Origin: DAORIO01 sp035438585
GTDB taxonomy: Bacteria > Patescibacteriota > Minisyncoccia > Phycocordibacterales > UBA9973
Length of the DNA stretch: 6,764 bases
Assembly (NCBI GenBank): GCA_035438585.1
Contig: DAORIO010000030.1
Location: 1 to 6,764 of the forward strand
Direction of reading: 5' to 3'
Each line of letters opens with the position of its first letter. Positions within the stretch are counted from its first letter, which is position 1. The position numbers and the translations under genes are program-made. This document shows positions 1 through 5,139 of the stretch, piece after piece. The notes under the pieces were generated by a model. That model was not told the origin of the DNA. It saw only the letters and a program-made list of their open reading frames with translations, and made no database searches.

Positions 1-9
1 TGACAAAAT

Positions 10-15
10 TATAAA
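10..15 (+). promoter_or_regulatory. Candidate -10 box for the secreted-protein gene
   Basis: TATAAA matches the sigma-70 -10 consensus at five of six positions and lies 30 bp before the ATG at 46. It would give a leader of roughly 24 bases. The matching -35 box would fall before the window starts, so it cannot be checked. The tract is AT-rich and such matches arise easily by chance. Confidence 0.25.
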
Positions 16-45
16 AAATGGTAGTTTAAAGAAAAACTTCAGACT

Positions 46-630
46 ATGAAAAAGCTCTTAATTCTTACTTTAACAATCTTCTTCTTTAAATTTGCAGAAG
101 CTCAAGAGACGAAAGTTTCAATGAGTTCATCAGCCGGTGTTCCGCATGACGGCATAAAATCTTTAAATCATGAAATGTCCGGTTCGTATTCTATTTTATT
201 TCACGATCAAACAGTTGGAATATGGTTCACGGGAGTTGGATTTGTTTACAATACGGCTTTTAAGTACAAGCCCGATACTATTTCGAGAATTCGAAATATG
301 CACGTTGCCGAATTAAAATTCGGTTTTAATATTCCGGATTCTTGGAATCAGTATGTTTGTGGTCCGGCTATTATGTTTAATATTGGTGTTGGTTTTAAGG
401 CCGAGGGTGATGCTTATCCTAATGCGCCGATTGAGCTCGCGATTTCTTTGCAACAAAATGGAAATCTTCCTTTTACATTTGCTGATAATCTAAAGCTCGG
501 ATTATTTGCTCGAGGTACCCTTGGGACATTTCTATATAAAGATTTAGATTTGGAGCCGGATAAGAATTTGCGTAACAATTATTTCGGAACAGTTGAAGCG
601 GGACTTCGTGTTTACATTGTAGACAAGTAA
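46..630 (+). CDS. Secreted beta-strand-rich protein of unknown function
   Basis: I do not recognise a family for this 194-residue protein. Residues 1-19 form a clear Sec signal peptide: Lys2-Lys3, a hydrophobic core (LLILTLTIFFF) and an A-x-A cleavage site (Ala17-Glu-Ala19, before Gln20). No cysteine follows the cleavage site, so it is not a lipoprotein. The mature part alternates polar and hydrophobic residues in short stretches rich in Gly, Phe and Tyr (about 44-70, 88-118, 147-165, 179-192). That pattern resembles small outer-membrane beta-barrels or other secreted beta-sandwich proteins. The last residues, LRVYIVDK, look like a final beta-strand but lack a terminal Phe. It stands alone on the plus strand, ends in TAA just before a hairpin terminator, and has no Shine-Dalgarno match before the ATG. 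A beta-barrel would be odd in a lineage thought to lack an outer membrane, so a cell-surface or pilus-associated protein is an alternative. Confidence 0.8.
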   Translation: MKKLLILTLTIFFFKFAEAQETKVSMSSSAGVPHDGIKSLNHEMSGSYSILFHDQTVGIWFTGVGFVYNTAFKYKPDTISRIRNMHVAELKFGFNIPDSWNQYVCGPAIMFNIGVGFKAEGDAYPNAPIELAISLQQNGNLPFTFADNLKLGLFARGTLGTFLYKDLDLEPDKNLRNNYFGTVEAGLRVYIVDK

Positions 631-649
631 AAACAAAAGAAGATAATGT

Positions 650-677
650 AAAAAGCTTGCCAAACGGCAAGCTTTTT
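650..677. terminator. Bidirectional intrinsic terminator between convergent genes
   Basis: A perfect 12-bp inverted repeat: the left arm is 650-661 (AAAAAGCTTGCC), the loop is AAAC at 662-665, and the right arm is 666-677 (GGCAAGCTTTTT). A T run follows the GC-rich core on both strands. The hairpin can therefore stop transcription of the plus-strand gene ending at 630 and of topA, whose stop codon is at 718-720 on the minus strand. Nothing else is seen in 631-717. Confidence 0.9.
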
Positions 678-717
678 TATTTGTAAGTCTATATTCTAAT
701 TGTCTAAAATCTAATTT

Positions 718-2988
718 CTATTTCAATTTGTCTGGTCTGTGATTCTCGCACTTGTTATTTGAGCAACGCTCTGGAATAGTTTTGGTGCCTTCCATCATTA
801 AAGCTCCACACATTTTACAAATATTTCCAGTTGGTTTTGCTTTTATTGCACTTTTACAATCTGGATAATTTGAACAAGAATAAAATATTCCAAATCGTCC
901 TTTGCGTTCCATCATTTCTCCATCTTTACATTCCAAACACTTTACTCCCGTCATTTTCTTTTTTCGTTCTTCTTCGTCTTCTTTTATAAATTTACATTTT
1001 GGATATCTAGAACATGAAATAAAAGATCCAAATCGTCCTTCTCGAATTACCAATTTTCCACCACCGCTTTTTGTCGCTTCTTTTGGATTTCCATCTTTGT
1101 CGATTCCACACAGAGGGCACATTTGACCAATTTCTTTTGGGCCTTCAAGAATTTTTCCTTCAATTGTTCTTCCGCCAACACATTCTGGGAATTTTGAACA
1201 TGACAAAAACTTTCCATTTTTTCCTAACTTGATAATCATTTCGGCTCCACAAACAGGACATGGAAATTCTTTTGGCGCATCACCTAGATTTGTAATTTTT
1301 TCAATTTTGTCTTTTGACTTTACATCTTTTAGAAATGGTCCGTAAAAATCTTTCAGAGTTTTTACGTATTCTCTTTTTCCATCAGCAATATCATCGAGCT
1401 TGTCTTCCATTTCTGCAGTAAAAGTATCTGATATGTATTCCATAAAGTTTTGCTCCAAGAAACTCGAAACAACATCTCCTGTATCAGTAGGGAAAAGTGT
1501 TCGTCCTTCTTTTGTCACATAACCTCTCTCTTCTATTGTTCGCATGATGCTTGCATATGTAGAAGGTCGTCCAATACCTCGAGCTTCAAGTTCTTTTACA
1601 AGTCCTGCTTCTGTATAGCGTCCTGGTGGTTGAGTTTCTTTTTTAAGACTTCCAAGTTCTAGGACTTTCAAATTTTCTCCTTCTTTTATTTCTGGAAGTT
1701 CAACGTCTTCACCGCGTGCATCACTATCAACCAAAAGCCATCCAGGGAAAAGGACACGTGAACCATTTGCTGAAAAAGTTGGATATTCATCTTTTTCTTT
1801 CCAATTTGTAAGCGCACTTTTTATTGGCAATGCAGAGAGTTTTGTCTTCAATAATTTTGCATCAGACATTTGTGATGACACAGCTCTTTCCCAAATAAGT
1901 TTGTAAAGTTTTTTTTGTTCGTCATTGTTTCCAGCGTTTTCTTTTTCAAAATGAGTTGGACGAATTGCTTCATGAGCTTCTTGGGCGTTTTTTGATTTTG
2001 TTTTATATGTATGAGCTTCTGCGTATTCTTTTCCGTATTCTTTTTCAATAAGAGAGAGGATTTGTTTTTGAGCTTGGGCTGAAACATTTGTACTATCTGT
2101 TCTCATATATGTTATATGACCTGCTTCGTAAAGTTTTTGAGCAACTTGCATAGTACGTGATGGTGAAAATCCAAGTCTAGTCGAAGCAGTTTGTTGAAGT
2201 GTTGAAGTAGTAAAAGGTGCACGAGCAACTCTTTTTTGTTCGCTTGTTTTTAATTCGATAACTTCCCATTCGTTTTTTCTACCAAATTCAACAACTGCGT
2301 TTACAAATTTTTCATCTCTTGGTTCTACGCCCGCAGTCAATTGTATTTTTACTTTTTCTCGTCCTGAGCTTGTCGAATGGGTTGCAGTTTCAAACATTCC
2401 CTCAAGCACCCAATATTTTTCAGGAACAAAAGCGCGGATTTCTCTTTCGCGTTCCATAATTATTCGAAGAGCTGGTGATTGCACACGCCCAGCAGAGAGT
2501 CCATAACGAACTTTTTTCCAAATAAGACCAGAAAGGTCATATCCAACAAGACGATCAAGTACCCGACGAGCTTCTTGAGCTTTTACCAAATTTTCATCTA
2601 TATCGCGCGGATTTTCCAAAGCAAACGTCACTGCTTCTTTTGTGATTTCATTAAACGCAACTCTTTTTATTTTTGCTTTTATTTTTTTATCTGAATCAAG
2701 TATTTCTTTTATATGCCAAGAAATTGCTTCTCCTTCTCGGTCAGGGTCAGTTGCAAGCATTACTATGCTTGCTTTTTTCGCCAAGCTTTCGAGTTCATCA
2801 ACTACTTTTTCTTTTCCTTTTGAAATTTCGTAATGGGGAATAAAGCCACCTTCTATATCGATAGCTTTTTTGTTTGATTTTGGAAGATCGCGAATGTGTC
2901 CAACAGAAGCACGAACAGTATATTCGCCGTCCAAATATTTTTCAATTGTCTTTGCTTTTGAGGGTGACTCAACGATTAAAAGTTTCAT
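718..2988 (-). CDS. topA: DNA topoisomerase I (type IA)
   Basis: Relaxes negative supercoils by transient cleavage of one strand through a 5'-phosphotyrosine. The 756 residues show all core elements. The N-terminal TOPRIM domain has IVESPSKAKTI with catalytic Glu7 and Lys11, and the metal-binding DPDREGE (Asp81, Asp83, Glu85). LSAGRVQSPALR is at 164-175. The active-site loop YMRTDS has the nucleophile Tyr295 and Arg297. QEAHEAIRPT (336-345) and PPGRYTEAGLVKELEARGIG (454-473) follow. Four C4 zinc ribbons end the protein: Cys577/580/597/603, 624/627/659/665, 684/687/705/711 and 724/727/742/747. The fourth is divergent. Length lies between the Bacillus form (about 690) and the E. coli form (865). 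The start is the ATG at 2988, directly before MKLLIVESPS, the usual family N-terminus; no Shine-Dalgarno site precedes it. The stop is TAG. Residues about 203-209 (HSTSSGR) derive from what looks like an inserted DNA repeat, listed separately. Confidence 0.98.
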   Translation of the reverse strand: MKLLIVESPSKAKTIEKYLDGEYTVRASVGHIRDLPKSNKKAIDIEGGFIPHYEISKGKEKVVDELESLAKKASIVMLATDPDREGEAISWHIKEILDSDKKIKAKIKRVAFNEITKEAVTFALENPRDIDENLVKAQEARRVLDRLVGYDLSGLIWKKVRYGLSAGRVQSPALRIIMEREREIRAFVPEKYWVLEGMFETATHSTSSGREKVKIQLTAGVEPRDEKFVNAVVEFGRKNEWEVIELKTSEQKRVARAPFTTSTLQQTASTRLGFSPSRTMQVAQKLYEAGHITYMRTDSTNVSAQAQKQILSLIEKEYGKEYAEAHTYKTKSKNAQEAHEAIRPTHFEKENAGNNDEQKKLYKLIWERAVSSQMSDAKLLKTKLSALPIKSALTNWKEKDEYPTFSANGSRVLFPGWLLVDSDARGEDVELPEIKEGENLKVLELGSLKKETQPPGRYTEAGLVKELEARGIGRPSTYASIMRTIEERGYVTKEGRTLFPTDTGDVVSSFLEQNFMEYISDTFTAEMEDKLDDIADGKREYVKTLKDFYGPFLKDVKSKDKIEKITNLGDAPKEFPCPVCGAEMIIKLGKNGKFLSCSKFPECVGGRTIEGKILEGPKEIGQMCPLCGIDKDGNPKEATKSGGGKLVIREGRFGSFISCSRYPKCKFIKEDEEERKKKMTGVKCLECKDGEMMERKGRFGIFYSCSNYPDCKSAIKAKPTGNICKMCGALMMEGTKTIPERCSNNKCENHRPDKLK
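2361..2382 (-). repeat. Dispersed short repeat copy inside topA
   Basis: On the minus strand this reads ACCCATTCGACAAGCTCAGG followed by AC. The core TTCGACAAGCTCAGG (2377-2363) is identical to a short repeat I recall as common between, and sometimes within, genes of many bacteria (typical form CCCTTCGACAAGCTCAGGG). Within topA it is read in frame as HSTSSGR, in a region between conserved blocks (after YWVLEGMFE, before KVKIQL) where family members vary in length. The codons here (TCG, AGC, TCA) and the GC content differ from the A/T-rich flanks. Sequence identity is seen directly; membership of the repeat family is from memory and the insertion is inferred. Confidence 0.6.
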
Positions 2989-3000
2989 AACTAAGATTAA

Positions 3001-3029
3001 GTAATACTATATATGTATTTTTTTGGCAA
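3001..3029 (-). promoter_or_regulatory. Candidate topA promoter
   Basis: On the minus strand TTGCCA (3029-3024, five of six matches to TTGACA) is followed after 17 bp by TATTAC (3006-3001, four of six). Transcription would begin around 2994, only about 6 bases before the topA ATG at 2988. The -35 box begins directly after the T tract of the upstream gene's terminator, so topA probably has its own promoter. Confidence 0.45.
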
Positions 3030-3034
3030 ATAAT

Positions 3035-3064
3035 AAAATAAAAAACACGGTTATTTAGCCGTGT
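3035..3064 (-). terminator. Intrinsic terminator overlapping the end of the orphan gene
   Basis: On the minus strand the stem ACACGG (3064-3059) pairs with CCGTGT (3050-3045) around an 8-base loop, and is followed by TTTTT, then A and TTTT. The TAA stop codon of the gene at 3051-3494 lies inside the loop, so the last codons form one arm of the stem. The hairpin separates this gene from topA. Confidence 0.8.
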
Positions 3065-3494
3065 CGTTTGATTTCTTTTCTAGTAAATAGAAATCATTTT
3101 TTTTAATGAGATAGTTTATAGCTTTGTCAGACAATTTTGGGTCCGTGGATATTTCGAGGATTTCAAATAAATCCTTTTCGTAAAAAGTCATTCCATTTAA
3201 CTCAAAGTAATCTAATTTTGCAAAAACATATTGAGAGTAAAGTTTTTGAAATGTTTTGTCATCTCTAAATACAGATTGCTTAATAGTTTTTTCTTTTGGA
3301 CATGTTGTTGTCGTGTAAAAAATCCAATCTGGCTTATAGTCTTTGAGTTTTGTTTCAGAAATTCTTAATCTTGTTCCAGCTTCTTTTTTTAGCAACGCCC
3401 TTTTTTGTTTGTATTTATTATTCAATATAAACCAGATAATAAGGCCAAGTACTGGAAGTAAATGTGCAGTCAGTATCCATATTTTATAGAACAT
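3051..3494 (-). CDS. Membrane-anchored protein of unknown function, possible degenerate thioredoxin-like domain
   Basis: I do not recognise a family with confidence for this 147-residue protein. Residues about 4-24 (IWILTAHLLPVLGLIIWFIL) form one membrane helix. A strongly basic stretch follows (NNKYKQKRALLKK), which by the positive-inside rule places the C-terminal part in the cytoplasm. Residues 56-96 run W-I-F-Y-T-T-T-T-C-P-K-E-K, then SVFRDDKTFQKLY and YVFAKLDY. This spacing recalls the start of thioredoxin-like domains (strand, Cys-Pro, helix, VF-D, strand ending in LD). However, there is only one cysteine (Cys65) and no visible cis-proline, so an active oxidoreductase is unlikely and the resemblance is weak. 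The ATG at 3494 has no Shine-Dalgarno match but sits just behind a good promoter. With its own promoter and terminator, it is a single-gene unit between the hairpin element and topA. Confidence 0.75.
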   Translation of the reverse strand: MFYKIWILTAHLLPVLGLIIWFILNNKYKQKRALLKKEAGTRLRISETKLKDYKPDWIFYTTTTCPKEKTIKQSVFRDDKTFQKLYSQYVFAKLDYFELNGMTFYEKDLFEILEISTDPKLSDKAINYLIKKNDFYLLEKKSNDTAK

Positions 3495-3512
3495 AGTTTT
3501 TAGTTTTTTAGA

Positions 3513-3540
3513 ATTCTATAACTTTTTCAACTTGAGTCAA
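3513..3540 (-). promoter_or_regulatory. Promoter of the membrane-anchored orphan gene
   Basis: On the minus strand TTGACT (3540-3535, five of six) is separated by 16 bp from TAGAAT (3518-3513, five of six). Transcription would start near 3506, giving a leader of about 12 bases before the ATG at 3494. The -35 box lies inside the left direct repeat of the neighbouring hairpin element and touches its edge, so the element may influence this promoter. Confidence 0.6.
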
Positions 3541-3616
3541 ACCGGGTAGTAGATTTTGGTGTTGCAAACATTTGTGCGCCCCATGGCGCTACACCAAAAT
3601 TCACTGCCCGGTCAAA
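3537..3616. repeat. Imperfect inverted-repeat element flanked by 5-bp direct repeats
   Basis: The arms 3541-3562 and 3591-3612 pair at 19 of 22 positions. On a plus-strand RNA two of the three remaining positions are G-U wobbles and one is A-C. The tip holds a second hairpin, GCGCC (3576-3580) with GGCGC (3585-3589) around the loop CCAT, plus an unpaired segment at 3563-3575. The palindrome is bounded by TCAAA on both sides (3537-3541 and 3612-3616), leaving a 70-bp core that begins CCGGG and ends CCCGG. It is richer in GC than its surroundings and contains no reading frame of note. The structure fits a very small non-autonomous mobile element (MITE- or REP-like) with a target duplication. 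A structured RNA or a protein-binding palindrome are alternatives. The inverted and direct repeats are seen; the mobile origin is inferred. Confidence 0.7.
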
Positions 3617-3617
3617 T

Positions 3618-3642
3618 AAAAAAAGAGCCGAAGCTCTTTTTT
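3618..3642 (-). terminator. Intrinsic terminator with TTCG tetraloop after the dprA-linked gene
   Basis: On the minus strand AAAAAAGAGC (3642-3633), loop TTCG (3632-3629) and GCTCTTTTTT (3628-3619) form a stable UUCG-capped hairpin followed by a T tract. The last two bases of the TAA stop of the gene at 3641-4153 are part of the A-rich arm. It would end the dprA transcript and lies next to the hairpin element. Confidence 0.9.
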
Positions 3643-4153
3643 AGCCGTATGCTCCTTTCCATCGAGCCTCAATTATTGTAAATCCATGAAATGATTGTTT
3701 AGAAAGAAAATGACCCTTATTTGCATAAAAATGAATTTTACAACCAGCGCCATATCTTTGTTCGTTATATCCACATCTTTTCAGTAATTCTTCTGAGAGC
3801 CCTTCTTTCATCCAAGAAGCTGTAAGTGTAAGAGTGTATGGAATATCATTACCCCTTCCATGTTCAAGTAGTATGGGGTCTTGATAGTCAATAATTTTAT
3901 ATCTTGACTCACTATTCTTTTTATGCAACTCGCGCGTACCAGTAACGGAAGTTACTTGGAGTTTTCTTTTTAAAAAGTCTACAGCAGAATCTCCAAAAAA
4001 GTATAAATCACAGATTATTGTCTGTCCTTCTGCTATTCTTTCAATCTCGTCATTTTCAAAATAAATATAGTAATCACGATCACTCCTGTCATAATATGCT
4101 TTCATTGTATTAAGTTTTTCTTTGAGCTTATTGTTTAATTTAACGGATGTCAA
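3641..4153 (-). CDS. Hypothetical protein cotranscribed with dprA
   Basis: I do not recognise this protein. The longest reading uses a TTG start at 4153, 7 bp after the dprA stop, and gives 170 residues. The first ATG is at 4105 (residue 17, MKAYYDRSDRDYY), giving 154 residues. Neither start has a Shine-Dalgarno match, so the choice is open. The protein appears soluble: no signal peptide or membrane helix. It is rich in Tyr, Lys and Glu, with an acidic, aromatic segment near the start (DYYIYFENDEIERI, 27-40), a predicted strand IICDLYFF (46-53), and a C-terminal part with several aromatic and His residues (KIHFYANKGHFL, 139-150; FTIIEARWKGAYG at the end). Close spacing to dprA and the terminator right after its stop indicate one dprA transcript. 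That suggests, but does not show, a linked role; it could simply be passively inserted. Confidence 0.75.
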   Translation of the reverse strand: MTSVKLNNKLKEKLNTMKAYYDRSDRDYYIYFENDEIERIAEGQTIICDLYFFGDSAVDFLKRKLQVTSVTGTRELHKKNSESRYKIIDYQDPILLEHGRGNDIPYTLTLTASWMKEGLSEELLKRCGYNEQRYGAGCKIHFYANKGHFLSKQSFHGFTIIEARWKGAYG

Positions 4154-4160
4154 ATTAGGA

Positions 4161-5021
4161 TTAAATCTTCTGTATCAATCCCAATTCTTCTTTTGCATAA
4201 CCTTTTATTTCTAAAAGTGAAAGAGTCGCATTTATTTCACTAGGATCTTTTTCAAGACGAGAGATTATTTCATCTCGCGCAAGTGGTTCTATAAGTATCT
4301 CTAGTATTTCTAATTCATCTGGTGTGCAATCATCATATTTATTTTCTTTTATTTCTTCATCATGTGGATTTATTCCAAGCGCAATCAAGACATCTCGCGC
4401 TTCGGTTATAGGATATGCGCCTTCTTTGATAAGACGATTTGTTCCAAATGATGCAGATGAAAATATACTTCCGGGAACAGCTAAAACAATTTTATTGTAA
4501 TCAATAGCCATTCGAGCAGTGATAAGTGTTCCAGATTTTTCTTCAGCCTCTATTATTAGTACAGCATCCGAAAGTCCTGCCATAATTCTATTTCTTTGTG
4601 GAAATGTCCAAATAGCTGCTTGAAGTTCAGGTTCAAATTCTGACAAAATTCCACCACCTGCTTCGATTATTTCGCGGGCAAGCATTATGTTACTTCGTGG
4701 ATATAAAACTTTTTCAGAAAATCCAGATCCAGGTACGGCAATTGTCGGAAGTCCGTTTTTTAGTGCTGAGCGATGGGCGATAGTGTCGATACCAAGAGCA
4801 AGACCAGAAACAATTACAATTTTGTATCCCTTGAGTCCTTCTATTATTTTCTCGCATGCATCACGGCCATAAGTCGTGTGTTTTCTAGAACCAACAACTG
4901 TTAAAAATTTATATTCTTCAAAATCAGGCAAATTTCCTTTTAAGAAAAGTTTTTTTGGAGGTTGAGGAAGCTCTTGTAAGCGCAGAGGAATATTGCTTTG
5001 TGGTGCAATTTCTTCATCCAT
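4161..5021 (-). CDS. dprA: DNA processing protein DprA
   Basis: Binds incoming single-stranded DNA during natural transformation and loads RecA; cytoplasmic. The 286 residues contain the whole Rossmann-like core: VVGSRKHTTYGR (42-53), SGLALGIDTIAH (72-83), VPGSGFSEKVLYP (96-108), FPQRNRIMAGLS (140-151), VLIIEAEEKSGTLITARMA (154-172) and the GTNRLIKEGAYPI block (193-205). A C-terminal winged-helix domain follows at about 233-283 (LEILIEPLARDEIISRLE, then INATLSLLEIKGYAKEELG). The N-terminal SAM-like domain of longer DprA proteins is absent; only about 30 residues precede the core, so it is a short form. The start is the ATG at 5021, close behind a good promoter. It diverges from serS and is followed at 7 bp by a hypothetical gene. 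In many bacteria topA follows dprA directly; here two unrelated genes lie between them. Confidence 0.97.
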   Translation of the reverse strand: MDEEIAPQSNIPLRLQELPQPPKKLFLKGNLPDFEEYKFLTVVGSRKHTTYGRDACEKIIEGLKGYKIVIVSGLALGIDTIAHRSALKNGLPTIAVPGSGFSEKVLYPRSNIMLAREIIEAGGGILSEFEPELQAAIWTFPQRNRIMAGLSDAVLIIEAEEKSGTLITARMAIDYNKIVLAVPGSIFSSASFGTNRLIKEGAYPITEARDVLIALGINPHDEEIKENKYDDCTPDELEILEILIEPLARDEIISRLEKDPSEINATLSLLEIKGYAKEELGLIQKI

Positions 5022-5027
5022 AAATAA

Positions 5028-5056
5028 ATTCTAGCACTTTGTTATTATTTTGTAGA
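5028..5056 (-). promoter_or_regulatory. dprA promoter with extended -10, probably leaderless
   Basis: On the minus strand TCTACA (5056-5051, four of six) is followed after 17 bp by TAGAAT (5033-5028, five of six), with the extended -10 element TG one base before it (TGCTAGAAT). A start about 7 bases downstream would fall at position 5021, the A of the dprA ATG. The transcript would then have no leader, which fits the absence of a Shine-Dalgarno sequence. Confidence 0.55.
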
Positions 5057-5082
5057 TTGGATAATTTATTGTAATATTGGAT
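5050..5082 (+). promoter_or_regulatory. Weak candidate serS promoter and ATTGGAT direct repeat
   Basis: TTGTAG (5050-5055) and TAATAT (5072-5077), 16 bp apart, are the best promoter-like pair I find for serS, but match consensus at only three and four positions. ATTGGAT occurs twice (5056-5062 and 5076-5082), 20 bp apart, about two helical turns, which could be a binding site for a regulator of the divergent serS and dprA genes. Both may be chance in AT-rich DNA. I see no riboswitch or T-box-like structure in the rest of the gap to 5139. Confidence 0.2.
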
Positions 5083-5139
5083 TTAGGATTCATTGGGAAA
5101 CTAATGCCTAATTTTAATTGTTAATTCTTTATTTCAAAC

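Noticed and set aside
473..670. Minus-strand open frame of 65 codons
   Set aside because: It lies opposite the secreted-protein gene and runs into the terminator hairpin; no protein-like features or start signal.
695..716. TCTAATT direct repeat after the terminator
   Set aside because: Seven-base AT-rich repeat 15 bp apart with no supporting context; likely chance.
902..2833. Plus-strand open frames opposite topA (902-1126, 1450-1662, 2479-2694, 2642-2833) and a minus-strand frame at 1848-2087
   Set aside because: All overlap unmistakable TopA coding sequence in other frames; their translations are Ser/Phe- or Lys/Thr-rich shadows of the biased codon use.
3541..3612. CRISPR repeat or simple terminator
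   Set aside because: There is only one unit and no spacers, and no T tract follows the arms on either strand; a separate, conventional terminator sits next to it.
3537..3616. Integron attC site
   Set aside because: The hairpin has arms and extra bases somewhat like attC, but the ends lack the RYYYAAC and GTTRRRY core sites, and no integrase or cassette array is near.
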